Source: CAVVVS01 sp963751355
GTDB lineage: Bacteria; Bacteroidota; Ignavibacteria; Ignavibacteriales; Ignavibacteriaceae
Direction of reading: 5' to 3'
Assembly: GCA_963751355.1 (NCBI GenBank)
Contig: CAVVVS010000054.1
Coordinates: forward strand, 1 to 57,854
DNA: 57,854 bases
Part shown: positions 26,999-35,471 of the stretch, in pieces
How the letters are laid out: the number at the start of each line of letters is the position of its first letter
Numbering within the stretch: the stretch's first letter is position 1
Position numbers and translations under genes: made by a program
The notes under the pieces: generated by a model
The model's input: only the letters and a program-made list of their open reading frames with translations
The model's database searches: none
What the model was told of the DNA's origin: nothing

Positions 26999-27244
26999 AT
27001 GAAAAAGAATGTCGGAACTATTGATCGTGTACTTAGAGGATTTGTTGCAGTCGGTATTTTAGCGCTTTATTTAACGCATCAAGTTCAAGGAGGCACTGCT
27101 GCTATTTTAGGTATAATTGCATTAGTGTTTTTATTTACCAGTGTAACAAGCTTTTGTCCATGTTATGTCAGACTTAACATAAGCACAGGCAAAAATAAAA
27201 CTGCAACAGAAAAAGAATTAGAAAATAGTGAAACTGCGGAATAA
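26999..27244 (+). CDS. YgaP-type DUF2892 membrane protein
   Basis: 81 residues. MKKNVGTIDRVLRGFVAVGIL is the standard DUF2892 opening (N-x-G-x-x-D-R-x-x-R). It is followed by a glycine-rich second helix (AAILGIIALVFLFTSVTSFCPCY) with a C-P-C motif near its end, as in the membrane half of YgaP, where it is fused to a rhodanese. Here the two halves are separate neighbouring genes. AGAAATA precedes the ATG; spacing to the neighbours is short (34 and 15 bases). Confidence 0.85.
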   Translation: MKKNVGTIDRVLRGFVAVGILALYLTHQVQGGTAAILGIIALVFLFTSVTSFCPCYVRLNISTGKNKTATEKELENSETAE

Positions 27245-27259
27245 ATTGGAGATTTTGTC

Positions 27260-27652
27260 ATGATATTCGTATATATAATTGTTGGGATAATAGCCTTATT
27301 TATGCTGCTTCAGTACAGCATGATATTTGCAGCAAAACGAACTCAGGGAAATAAAATAACGGGTTTGTCAGGAAGATTAAAATCATTGGAAAAAAAAGGG
27401 GCTACCGGTTTAGTCTATTTCTTCAGCCCTTCTTGCAGAGCCTGCAAAGCACAAACCCCGATTATAAAAACACTGGAAAAAACATACAGAAATGTTTTTG
27501 ATGTGGATATTTCCAGTGACGTGGAAACGGCCAGGGTTTTTGGAGTTAAAGCTACTCCCACAACTGTTCTTATAAAAAACGGTGTGATTGATAAGGTGTT
27601 TTTAGGTGTAAAACAAAAAGAATTTATAGAAAAATTGTTAAAGGAGAGATGA
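27260..27652 (+). CDS. Membrane-anchored thioredoxin-fold protein (CRAC active site)
   Basis: 130 residues with an N-terminal membrane helix (MIFVYIIVGIIALFMLLQYS) and then a thioredoxin domain. The redox site is FFSPSCRACKAQTP (C-x-x-C as C-R-A-C), followed by the cis-proline motif VKATPTTVLI. The helix probably places the domain on one face of the inner membrane; orientation cannot be fixed. GGAG precedes the ATG. Position in the operon suggests reduction of the rhodanese or persulfide carriers. Confidence 0.85.
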   Translation: MIFVYIIVGIIALFMLLQYSMIFAAKRTQGNKITGLSGRLKSLEKKGATGLVYFFSPSCRACKAQTPIIKTLEKTYRNVFDVDISSDVETARVFGVKATPTTVLIKNGVIDKVFLGVKQKEFIEKLLKER

Positions 27653-27656
27653 TAAA

Positions 27657-28040
27657 ATGAATTACGGATTTTCAAAAACAGTTGATTTTGATTATGAAAG
27701 TGCTTTGGAAAAGGTTACGGAAGAACTAAAAAAAGAGGGGTTCGGAGTATTAACCGAAATTGACGTTCAAGCGACATTAAAGAAAAAATTAAATGTTGAT
27801 TTTAAAAAGTATAAAATATTGGGAGCTTGCAATCCACCAATTGCCCATAAAGCTTTGGAAATGGAAGAAGAATTGGGCTTACTTCTCCCCTGTAACGTAA
27901 TTGTTTATGAAAAAGAAGGCAAAACGGTCGTATCGATTTTCAATCCGATGATAATGACCAATATTTTAGAGAACGATGAGATGAAACCGGTTGCCGAGGA
28001 AATACAAAATAGATTAAAACGTGTTTTAGAAGCTATATAA
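27657..28040 (+). CDS. DUF302 family protein
   Basis: 127 residues, soluble. It shows the DUF302 pattern: YGFSKTVDFDYESALEKVTEEL, then a turn GVLTEIDVQATLKKKL, KYKILGACNPPIAHKALE and LLLPCNVIVYE. The two conserved cysteines, in GACNPP and LLPCN, are typical. Members are often found with sulfur-oxidation and thioredoxin genes; the biochemical role is not established. It starts 4 bases after the thioredoxin-fold gene, with AAAGGAGAG upstream. Confidence 0.87.
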   Translation: MNYGFSKTVDFDYESALEKVTEELKKEGFGVLTEIDVQATLKKKLNVDFKKYKILGACNPPIAHKALEMEEELGLLLPCNVIVYEKEGKTVVSIFNPMIMTNILENDEMKPVAEEIQNRLKRVLEAI

Positions 28041-28071
28041 ATTTAATTTAGAATACAAAAAGGAGAAAAAG

Positions 28072-28434
28072 ATGCCTGAGCATTTAACAAAACAAACATT
28101 TTTAGAAAAAGTGTTTAACTACGAAGCAAATAAAGAATGGAAGTTTGAAGGCGAATTACCCTGTGTAATAGATTTTTGGGCTCCATGGTGCGGACCATGT
28201 AAAGTCGTCGGTCCGGTTTTAGACGAACTGTCTACAGAATACGAAGGAAAAGTAAACTTTTACAAAGTAAATACAGATGAGCAGCAGGAACTCGGCGCCG
28301 CCTTCGGCATCCGTAGTATCCCTTCTCTTTTATTTGTCCCAAAAGAGGGACAGCCCAAAATGGCTGTTGGCGCTCTACCAAGAGAAACGTTAAAACAAGC
28401 TATTGACGAAGAACTATTAGCCGCACAAACTTAA
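28072..28434 (+). CDS. Thioredoxin
   Basis: 120 residues, cytoplasmic. The site VIDFWAPWCGPCKVVGPVL is the canonical W-C-G-P-C-K; IRSIPSLLFV supplies the cis-proline. Compared with housekeeping TrxA it has a slightly longer N-terminus (about 12 extra residues, KVFNYEANKEWKFEG). AAAGGAG precedes the ATG. Last gene of the rhodanese/DUF302 operon, so probably dedicated to that pathway. A strong terminator follows. Confidence 0.93.
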   Translation: MPEHLTKQTFLEKVFNYEANKEWKFEGELPCVIDFWAPWCGPCKVVGPVLDELSTEYEGKVNFYKVNTDEQQELGAAFGIRSIPSLLFVPKEGQPKMAVGALPRETLKQAIDEELLAAQT

Positions 28435-28447
28435 TCCTAATTCTAAA

Positions 28448-28478
28448 AACCCAATTTGTTCGGCAAATTGGGTTTTTT
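28448..28478 (+). terminator. Terminator of the redox operon
   Basis: AACCCAATTTG and CAAATTGGGTT form an 11-bp perfect stem with a TTCGG loop, followed by TTTTTT. It lies 14 bases past the thioredoxin stop. Confidence 0.92.
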
Positions 28479-28693
28479 ATTTTCATCTTATCTCTCTCCA
28501 AATGACCGGGAAACTGTATTCTTCATTCCTACAAATGTTTCTGAATATATACGCCAGGTTTATTAAATTTACGATGGGGAACCATATCAAAAACTTCTTA
28601 TTTAATTAAGAAAACTCAAAGTAATTATATATCTTGCATTTTTATTTTATGACTGTTGAGTCATTTTTTTCCAGGTGAGCCATAATTTCTTTT

Positions 28694-29575
28694 TTATGAC
28701 TTATTTACTATCACTACTCCAAATGTAATGATAATTCCGGCAAGCAAATTTAAATAAGTAATTTTCTCATTTAGAATTATCCATGCTGTTAAAACCGTAA
28801 CAAACGGTTCAATGTAAAGGAATGCCCCAACTTTAGCAGCTTCCATGTTCTTTAATGATTGAGCCCATAAAATATATGCTACTCCGGAACAAAAAATTCC
28901 AAGGAACAAAACAGCGTACCAGGTCATGGAGTTGAGATGAGCAATCTGTTCAATGGTTGTTTGGTTAATTAAAAAAGGTAAAATAATTATCAGCATTATA
29001 GCAAAAGAATAAAGAATAGTCATCAGCGGAGAGTAGTTAACCGTTATTTTTTTGTTTATGATTGAATATATACTCCAGGTGAAAGCGCTCGCCAGCACCA
29101 GGAAATCTCCTTTATTGGAAATAAAATTTATTTTTGTAATATCACCTTTGCTGATTAACAGAAGCAAGCCTAAAAATGCAATAATAATCCCTGATAATTT
29201 TTGAAAAGTAATTTTTTCCTTAAAAAATACCCACCCCAAAAATGCAATAAAAACCGGAGATGTTCCTATTATCCAGCCGGTATTAGTTGCAGTAGTATAT
29301 TTTAAACCGGTAAATTGAATCCACAAATGGAAAACGGCTACTAATGATAGAAGTAAAATTGTTCCGTGAGTTTTTATATTCAAAGAAAAATTTCTTTTTG
29401 TGTAAACTGCTATGGGAATAATAACGCACAATGCAAGCGCCAATCGCAGTTCGATAATTGTAAGCGGATTGAGTTCTTCCAGTGCAATTTTTGTTGCAAC
29501 AAACGACATTCCCCAAAAGGTGATGGCAAGCAGCGGCTTCAAGATGTTCGAATTTTTAAAATTGAATAAATTCAT
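28694..29575 (-). CDS. EamA/DMT-family transporter
   Basis: 293 residues with about ten membrane helices in two EamA repeats. The first repeat begins LLAITFWGMSFVATKIALEEL, the second near FLVLASAFTWSIYSIINKK. IGAFLYIEPFVTVLTAWIIL-type helix 8/9 sequence is typical of drug/metabolite exporters. The substrate cannot be told from sequence. It stands alone, facing the redox operon. Confidence 0.9.
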   Translation of the reverse strand: MNLFNFKNSNILKPLLAITFWGMSFVATKIALEELNPLTIIELRLALALCVIIPIAVYTKRNFSLNIKTHGTILLLSLVAVFHLWIQFTGLKYTTATNTGWIIGTSPVFIAFLGWVFFKEKITFQKLSGIIIAFLGLLLLISKGDITKINFISNKGDFLVLASAFTWSIYSIINKKITVNYSPLMTILYSFAIMLIIILPFLINQTTIEQIAHLNSMTWYAVLFLGIFCSGVAYILWAQSLKNMEAAKVGAFLYIEPFVTVLTAWIILNEKITYLNLLAGIIITFGVVIVNKS

Positions 29576-30025
29576 TAATTTGTATCAGAAATAATTTTAT
29601 ATTCTGTTGAGATTTGAACGGCATCAAGAATGTGTTTTTCACAAAAAAAAGACATATGAATAATAGCTTTTAATATAACAGATATTTTTTTTCTGTACTA
29701 ATATGACTGTAAAAGCTAATACCGGTAAGCGTGATAGGAAGTATAAATATCGATGACTGATAAAAATGAGAATGTAGTAAAATCTTTCTTCTACTTGTTC
29801 AATATTTAAATAAACCTTAGCAAAAACAAGGATCAGAATTAACGGCGAAGGACCTGAGAGTGCCTAATTCAATTCCGGTTCATGTGCGGTTCTAATTATG
29901 TGCGAGTAGGTTTAATTGAGAGTCGACATAGTCGGCGTTTGAGCAAGTCAGCATCCTTGCTGACGTCCGTTGCCGCAACAACATAATTCGTAAGAAAGCA
30001 TAACTTAATAGAATACTGCAGATTT
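29576..30025. other. Non-coding region with a short hairpin
   Basis: 450 bases with no supported gene. GTCAGCA and TGCTGAC (29947-29964) form a 7-bp hairpin with a TCCT loop. The sequence around it (29,820-29,990) is richer in GC than its surroundings and may be a remnant of an inserted element, but I could not identify one. Confidence 0.4.
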
Positions 30026-30523
30026 CTAATTCGATTTTTCTGTCTTCTTTGCCGAAGAATAATTCTTCAAATCGTAATTAATTTTTGTGGAAGGCATATT
30101 CAGTTTCACAATTTCTACACCTGATTGAGTATAGAATTGTGTAGCTAAAGTATCGTGAAAATCTGAAAATACAACTACTCGCTCTATTCCAGCCGCAATT
30201 AAAGCCTTCGCACAAGTAGTGCATGACATGTTGGTTATGTAGGCAGTTGCTCCTTTAATATTTACTCCGTGAATTGCAGCCTGTGTCAGCGCATTTATTT
30301 CGGCATGGTTCGTACGAACGCAATGATTATCGACTACCAGGCAGCCTACATCGTCACAGTGAGGATGTCCCGGAAGTGAGCCGTTATAGCCTGTAGCAAG
30401 CACAAATCGATCTTTTACAAAAACGCAGCCGCAATGCATTCTCGGACAGGTGGATCGTTCGGATGCAAGCATCGCAAGCTTTAAAAAATATTCATCCCAT
30501 GAAGGTCGGTGATTGTTTGCCAT
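30026..30523 (-). CDS. Deoxycytidylate deaminase (ComEB-like)
   Basis: 165 residues. Zinc-dependent cytidine/dCMP deaminase motifs: RTNHAEINAL (H-A-E, residue about 74, His ligand plus catalytic Glu) and NMSCTTCAKALIAAG (C-x-x-C zinc ligands near residue 102). The extra HCGCVFV and HPHCDDVGC segments with Cys/His are typical of the dCMP deaminase/ComEB type, which converts dCMP to dUMP for thymidylate synthesis. The tail after about residue 140 is variable. It heads towards the 3' side of a PH-domain gene on the same strand, 43 bases apart. Confidence 0.92.
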   Translation of the reverse strand: MANNHRPSWDEYFLKLAMLASERSTCPRMHCGCVFVKDRFVLATGYNGSLPGHPHCDDVGCLVVDNHCVRTNHAEINALTQAAIHGVNIKGATAYITNMSCTTCAKALIAAGIERVVVFSDFHDTLATQFYTQSGVEIVKLNMPSTKINYDLKNYSSAKKTEKSN

Positions 30524-30566
30524 ATTTTAATACATTAAAATTTATAGATAGAATAAAAAGTCAACA

Positions 30567-31154
30567 TTAGTTTTTCTCCAGAGTTTTACGTATAGATTTT
30601 AATTCTTCCAAAATTTGAATTAGAACCTCCGGTTTTTCTTTCAAATTTGAATCTTCCTTTTCGGACATCACTTTTGTAGTACGGATCTCTTTAACTCTGT
30701 CCATTATTGTATCTTTTATCTTATCGAAGTCTTTTACGCCCACGATTCGTAATTCGGGACGAACACCCTGCGCACCGCCAGCTCCGGCAGTTTGAACATT
30801 TACTATTCCGATTTGACGCTTTCTCTGTAATGGACCCTGCATCAAATCTACGTTGGTTATTTTCCTATATGGAACCGTGACATGTTTCTTAAAGAAGACA
30901 CCTCTTTTTGAGATAATGGCATCTTCCTGAATCTCATAATAAAGAGTTTTAAAGTATGCGGAAATATAAAAAAAGAGGGGGATTGTAAAAATAATCCACA
31001 AACCTAAAAAAATTGCCACAACAATTTTTCCAGGCTCGAGGACAAAAATGAATAAAAATATTAAGGGAATCAAAACGGAAAAAAAAGTAATGTTCCAGTA
31101 GAGCATCCACAATTTATTTTGCTCAATAGACGGAGTAATTTTTATTGATTCCAT
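30567..31154 (-). CDS. Bacterial PH-domain membrane protein (YdbS-like)
   Basis: 195 residues from the ATG at 31154, chosen because GGAG lies 8 bases upstream; an ATG 15 bases earlier is inside the preceding gene. Two membrane helices near the N-terminus (LWMLYWNITFFSVLIPLIFL and VVAIFLGLWIIFTIPLFFY) precede a bacterial PH domain (DAIISKRGVFFKKHVTVPYR, then NVDLMQGPLQRKRQIGIVNV). Such proteins sit at the inner membrane with unknown function. The C-terminal 35 residues are charged helix. It begins 2 bases after the GNAT gene, so they are cotranscribed. Confidence 0.85.
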   Translation of the reverse strand: MESIKITPSIEQNKLWMLYWNITFFSVLIPLIFLFIFVLEPGKIVVAIFLGLWIIFTIPLFFYISAYFKTLYYEIQEDAIISKRGVFFKKHVTVPYRKITNVDLMQGPLQRKRQIGIVNVQTAGAGGAQGVRPELRIVGVKDFDKIKDTIMDRVKEIRTTKVMSEKEDSNLKEKPEVLIQILEELKSIRKTLEKN

Positions 31155-31156
31155 AA

Positions 31157-31699
31157 TTATACTCTCCATTCATTCTTTAACATTGAAAAAATTAATAAAT
31201 CGATAAATTTACGGTGCAGCAATTCACCTTCTCTTTCGATTCCTTCATTCACAAAACCTAATCTTTTGGGAATAGCTTGACTTTTATAATTATCCACAGC
31301 ACACTTAATTACAACCCTATTCAGCCCTAAACCATCAAAAGCATAATCAACTGCAGCCTTACAAGCTCTGGTCATAATTCCCTTTCCCTGTACTTTTTCA
31401 TCGAGCCAATAACCTATTTCAACTTTTCTGCATAATTTATTTCCATTGTGATAATCTATTAAACCGGCAAAATTATTTTTGTACCAAATTTCCAGAACAA
31501 AGCGTCCTCGGTACATATTTTGTTCACTAACAGTTTGAATATAATCAATAGTGTCATCGATAATTTTTGAGCTGTCTACCCAATCCAGCCATTTTCTTAA
31601 GTACTGCCTTCCGGAATTTATCGAATTAAAAATAACTTCCGCATTTTCTATGGAAATCTCTTTTAATATTATTTCATTATCTACTTTTAATTCAAACAT
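31157..31699 (-). CDS. RimJ/RimL-type GNAT acetyltransferase
   Basis: 180 residues. The RimJ/RimL pattern is evident: ISIENAEVIFNSINSGRQYLRKWLDWVD, then IGYWLDEKVQGKGIMTRACKA (the acetyl-CoA-binding R/Q-x-x-G-x-G/A loop as QGKGIM) and LNRVVIKCAVDNYKSQAIPKRLGF. Members acetylate ribosomal protein N-termini, antibiotics or small amines with acetyl-CoA; the substrate is not predictable. Stop overlaps closely with the PH-domain gene start. Confidence 0.9.
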   Translation of the reverse strand: MFELKVDNEIILKEISIENAEVIFNSINSGRQYLRKWLDWVDSSKIIDDTIDYIQTVSEQNMYRGRFVLEIWYKNNFAGLIDYHNGNKLCRKVEIGYWLDEKVQGKGIMTRACKAAVDYAFDGLGLNRVVIKCAVDNYKSQAIPKRLGFVNEGIEREGELLHRKFIDLLIFSMLKNEWRV

Positions 31700-31790
31700 G
31701 AAATACTGAAGTGTTTTTAATATTTACGGAAAAAACAAAACCCTGTTCTTAAAATTAACCCAATAATTTAAGTTACGCAAAAGAATAATG

Positions 31791-32204
31791 TTAAATACCG
31801 GAAGTGTTCATTAGAACAACCCGCCATCCGTCTGGATCTTCAAATGTAACACCTTTGTCTTTCCAGTATGGATTTTCAGGTTTCACGGAACTATAACCTA
31901 ATGATTCTATTTTTGCTTTTCGATCTTCCAACTCCTCTTTTGAAGGTATATAAAAAATCATTAGATTATCTTTAGTAGGAGCAGGACATGGACTTCCGTC
32001 TTCATACTGTGTAAATTCCAAATGATAATCTCTGCCGGGTAAACCAAACATAACACCGGTGTATCCTTCATGTTTTTCAAATGAGCCAATTATTTCCAGT
32101 CCTAAAGCGTCCCGGTAAAATTTAATTATTTCATCCAATTGATCTGTGGGACGTGCAACTCTAACCTCCGAGACATGCACTCCGTTATTCCATTTTTCGT
32201 TCAT
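31791..32204 (-). CDS. VOC (glyoxalase/bleomycin-resistance) superfamily protein
   Basis: 137 residues from the ATG at 32204; a GTG 9 bases upstream is an alternative. It has the paired beta-alpha-beta-beta-beta units of the VOC fold: EIIKFYRDALGLEIIGSF, then GRDYHLEFTQYE and the closing GVTFEDPDGWRVVL. The metal-site residues (His in VRVARP... is missing; Glu in HLEF and Glu in FEDPDG are visible) are only partly clear. Substrate unknown. Same strand as the GNAT gene, 91 bases apart. Confidence 0.85.
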   Translation of the reverse strand: MNEKWNNGVHVSEVRVARPTDQLDEIIKFYRDALGLEIIGSFEKHEGYTGVMFGLPGRDYHLEFTQYEDGSPCPAPTKDNLMIFYIPSKEELEDRKAKIESLGYSSVKPENPYWKDKGVTFEDPDGWRVVLMNTSGI

Positions 32205-32605
32205 TATTTTCACTCGCTTTGATATTTATTAACTATTAATTCAAATAGTATAAATTTTAAGGTGCGCACAGAATGATACTCCATGCTTCAATATTATCAA
32301 TTAGTATATTTAAAAATATCAATCATTTTAAACTTTTCTCATATAAATATGGTCAAACCAAAACTAATTACAAAAAAATGGAAGGATATGCATAAGAGAC
32401 TCTTTTCGATATTGTCACAATACAGAAATTATTTTATTTTTATCAACGAAATAAATGAATAGAAGAAATATCTGGTAAAAACATTTTCGAAGTACTTCGG
32501 GGTTAATCACTTTCCTTTTTACTTATCGATAGTAAGATTCGTTGTGAGTCCGTAAAATTACTTCATAGGTTTTAATCCTTTAATCATATCCAAATCAGGG
32601 AGTTT
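32205..32605. other. Non-coding region, nothing recognised
   Basis: About 400 AT-rich bases between the divergent VOC and amidase genes; presumably contains both promoters. Confidence 0.4.
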
Positions 32606-35215
32606 ATGAAAAAAATCATCTACAATGTTTTAACAATACTGTTTTTTACTTCCGTTACTATGTTTGCACAAAGTAGAAGTATCCAACATGCTAACATGCT
32701 TATGAATGCATTTGATCAAGCTGCAATTAAATATAATGTACCTTCTGATTTACTTAAATCTATTTCGTATTCAGAAACAAGATTCAGCAATATAATTGAA
32801 ACAAATAAAGACCACTCACCGGATCAGCAGCCTCCGGTATACGGAATTATGGGCTTGAGAAATGACGACTGGTTTGGTCATTCTTTAGTCGAGGGTTCAA
32901 AACTAATAGGAGCAAATCCCGATGATGTTGCTGTAAATGAATCTCTAAATATTCAAGCTGCTGCTGCACTATTATCTTCTATTGCCGATAGTTTGAAGAC
33001 TGACAGATCAAACTTAAACAACTGGCGCCCTGTTCTTGAAAAATTTTCCGGCATTCCTCAAACAGATGTAAAGCCGTTTTATTCATACGGCGTGTTTGAT
33101 GCCTTATCAAAGGGCGAAACAGTGCAGGGTATAACAATTTATTCCCATGCCCAAGTACAAATGAATCAATTCGGACCAGAGGTAAATCCGAAAAGTTCGA
33201 AGAAAAAATTAAAAAGTGTAGAATCTGTTCAATCGGCAGATTATCCGCCTGCTGTATGGGAACCGAGTCCGAATTTTACACCGGGTAATATTCAGCAACT
33301 ATTTTTGGTAGTGCATGATACGGAAGGCCCCTTTGCGGGTTCGGTTTCATGGTTAAGAAACGGCACTACGAATGGCAATTCAAGTGCTCATTATGTAATC
33401 AGAAGTTCAGATGGATTTATTGTCCAACTGGTCAGAGAACATGATGAAGCCTGGCATGTGTTATGCTGGAATCATTTTATGGTTGGTGTTGAACACGAAG
33501 GATACGTTAGTCAACCTAAATATTTTACCGAAGCAATGTACAAATCATCGGCAGCATTATTCAGGCATTTGGCATTGACATATCATGTTCCTGTAGATAG
33601 CAATAGAATTATAGGTCATTATCAGTGGACAAAAACCTGGTGGGTTAACTGGGTTAATAATACATGGAATCCTTCTCATCCTAGTGCATCATTTAATCCT
33701 TTATGCAATACTCACACAGATCCCGGCCCTTACTGGAATTGGCATCATTTTTTTGATTTAATCAACCAGGGTGCCGTTAAACCTAATGTTACATCTTACA
33801 CACCGGGTTTATCTGATTCTGTTTGGTCAACGGCAGCAATATCTATTACTTTCGACCAATCAATGTCACCAGAAGTAACTCAATCGGCAATTCATTTTGC
33901 CCCGGCAATTACCGGCAATTTTAAGTGGACTAACAGTAACAAAACGGTTACTTTCACTCCATCTTCCTTACTTACACCAGGAATAAAATATACTGTTTCA
34001 ATAGACAGTAGTGCAGTAAGTATTTTTAATGCATCAATCGACACAAGTATTGCATTCGGTTTTTATACCAAACCGGCTTCGCCGTTATCGGTAGTTAAAG
34101 CTTATCCTCAAAACAACCAGGGAGATATAAGCCCAACCGTGAAGGTAATTATTGGATTTAATGCACCATTAATATTTTCGAGTTTGGGCGGTGGCGTTAT
34201 GTTTCAGGATTCTGCAGGAATGTCCGTCGGTTTACAGAATGCTCAGTATTATGAGTCGGGAGATAAAGGATTTATCAGTTTTACTTCCTCGAAAAAATTG
34301 AATTACAATTCAACTTATAAAATCATAATAAAGAGCAAAGTGCAAAGTGCAAATACCTCAACACTGGCGAATGATTTTGTAGCGAGCTTTAAGACCGGAG
34401 GCGATAATTTCGTTCAGGGTACAGTCGTTGAAAATTTTGAATCTATGGACGGATGGCAGCAGCCGTCACCAAACAGCGGCTCTGCAGGTATTGATACCAA
34501 TTCTTCAAAATTTGTTCTTGAATACAATACACCTCCCGAAGGTAGTTATTCGGGTAAGCTGACCTATTCATTTACAGGCAGCTCCGGCGGTATCTGTAAA
34601 TTAATAAACACTAATAAACCAAGCCTCGGTTCTACTCAGAGGGACAATTTTGGTATCTGGATATATGGCGACTTAAGCTATAATATTGTCGGCTGCTCAT
34701 TCTCCGTAAACGGTGCTCAAGATAAAGATATTATAGTAGATACATTAAACTGGACCGGATGGAAATTTGAAAAAATTCCCTTCGATGAAATTGCATCATC
34801 GGGTGAAATTTTATTCAGCGGAATATATATCCAACAAGGTATTACCGGGAGCGACAGTAATGTTGTATATTTCGATGGGGCTCAGTACAACGACCCACAA
34901 TCAACAGGGGTTAGCAATGGAAATAACAAATCTGAGCCCAGTGCATTTACATTGGCGCAGAATTATCCCAATCCTTTCAATCCGTCAACAGTAATACAAT
35001 ATCAAATTCCTAAAAATGAATTTGTTACATTGAAAATTTATGATTTACTGGGGAAAGAAGTTGCTACTCTAATAAGCGGTCAAAAAGATGCCGGCTCTTA
35101 CCAGGTTGAGTTTAATGCCGATAATCTTCCCAATAAAATTACGAGCGGTATCTATTTCTACACTCTGAAGGCAGGCAATTTTTCCCAAACTAAAAAATTA
35201 GTTTTGATGAAGTAA
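32606..35215 (+). CDS. Type IX-secreted N-acetylmuramoyl-L-alanine amidase
   Basis: 869 residues. Signal peptide 1-22, then a transglycosylase-like helical part (about 25-150: YNVPSDLLKSISYSETRFSN, YGIMGL). An Amidase_2 domain follows (about 205-385): zinc histidine in LFLVVHDTEGPF, SSAHYVIRSSDGFIVQLV, VGVEHEG and the last ligand region HTDPGPYWNWHHF. Two Big_5-like Ig domains follow (about 395-490 and 495-595), then a possible beta-sandwich binding domain (600-770). The type IX C-terminal sorting domain is complete (QNYPNPFNPSTVIQY...GIYFYTLKAG). It cleaves the amide between MurNAc and the stem peptide, outside the cell: peptidoglycan recycling, predation or defence against other bacteria are possible. 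SD: CAGGGAG before the ATG. Confidence 0.9.
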   Translation: MKKIIYNVLTILFFTSVTMFAQSRSIQHANMLMNAFDQAAIKYNVPSDLLKSISYSETRFSNIIETNKDHSPDQQPPVYGIMGLRNDDWFGHSLVEGSKLIGANPDDVAVNESLNIQAAAALLSSIADSLKTDRSNLNNWRPVLEKFSGIPQTDVKPFYSYGVFDALSKGETVQGITIYSHAQVQMNQFGPEVNPKSSKKKLKSVESVQSADYPPAVWEPSPNFTPGNIQQLFLVVHDTEGPFAGSVSWLRNGTTNGNSSAHYVIRSSDGFIVQLVREHDEAWHVLCWNHFMVGVEHEGYVSQPKYFTEAMYKSSAALFRHLALTYHVPVDSNRIIGHYQWTKTWWVNWVNNTWNPSHPSASFNPLCNTHTDPGPYWNWHHFFDLINQGAVKPNVTSYTPGLSDSVWSTAAISITFDQSMSPEVTQSAIHFAPAITGNFKWTNSNKTVTFTPSSLLTPGIKYTVSIDSSAVSIFNASIDTSIAFGFYTKPASPLSVVKAYPQNNQGDISPTVKVIIGFNAPLIFSSLGGGVMFQDSAGMSVGLQNAQYYESGDKGFISFTSSKKLNYNSTYKIIIKSKVQSANTSTLANDFVASFKTGGDNFVQGTVVENFESMDGWQQPSPNSGSAGIDTNSSKFVLEYNTPPEGSYSGKLTYSFTGSSGGICKLINTNKPSLGSTQRDNFGIWIYGDLSYNIVGCSFSVNGAQDKDIIVDTLNWTGWKFEKIPFDEIASSGEILFSGIYIQQGITGSDSNVVYFDGAQYNDPQSTGVSNGNNKSEPSAFTLAQNYPNPFNPSTVIQYQIPKNEFVTLKIYDLLGKEVATLISGQKDAGSYQVEFNADNLPNKITSGIYFYTLKAGNFSQTKKLVLMK

Positions 35216-35236
35216 ATTTCTTAAAAATTATAATAT

Positions 35237-35270
35237 CCTCGAAGGATTGTGTGAATCCTTCGAGGTTTTT
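35237..35270 (+). terminator. Terminator after the amidase gene
   Basis: CCTCGAAGGATT and AATCCTTCGAGG form a 12-bp perfect stem around GTGTG, followed by TTTTT. It lies 21 bases past the stop. Confidence 0.92.
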
Positions 35271-35471
35271 ATTTTACCCTAAACTTTCCGAAACCCTCCA
35301 TAATAAATTAGCAATTAGTAAATTACACATTTCAATAACCATTATACCGCCCATAATAATTTTTTTAAAAAATATTATTTTCCATTTCATATTTAGCATA
35401 TTTTATATAATATTATACGGTTAAAATATTTATACAAAACATATTTCTGCAATTTCGGGGATAATTTTATA

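Noticed and set aside
29820..29990. Possible group II intron or IS remnant (CCGGTTCATGTGCGGTTC stretch)
   Set aside because: It does not match a domain V or transposase sequence that I can recognise; only the short hairpin at 29947-29964 is solid.
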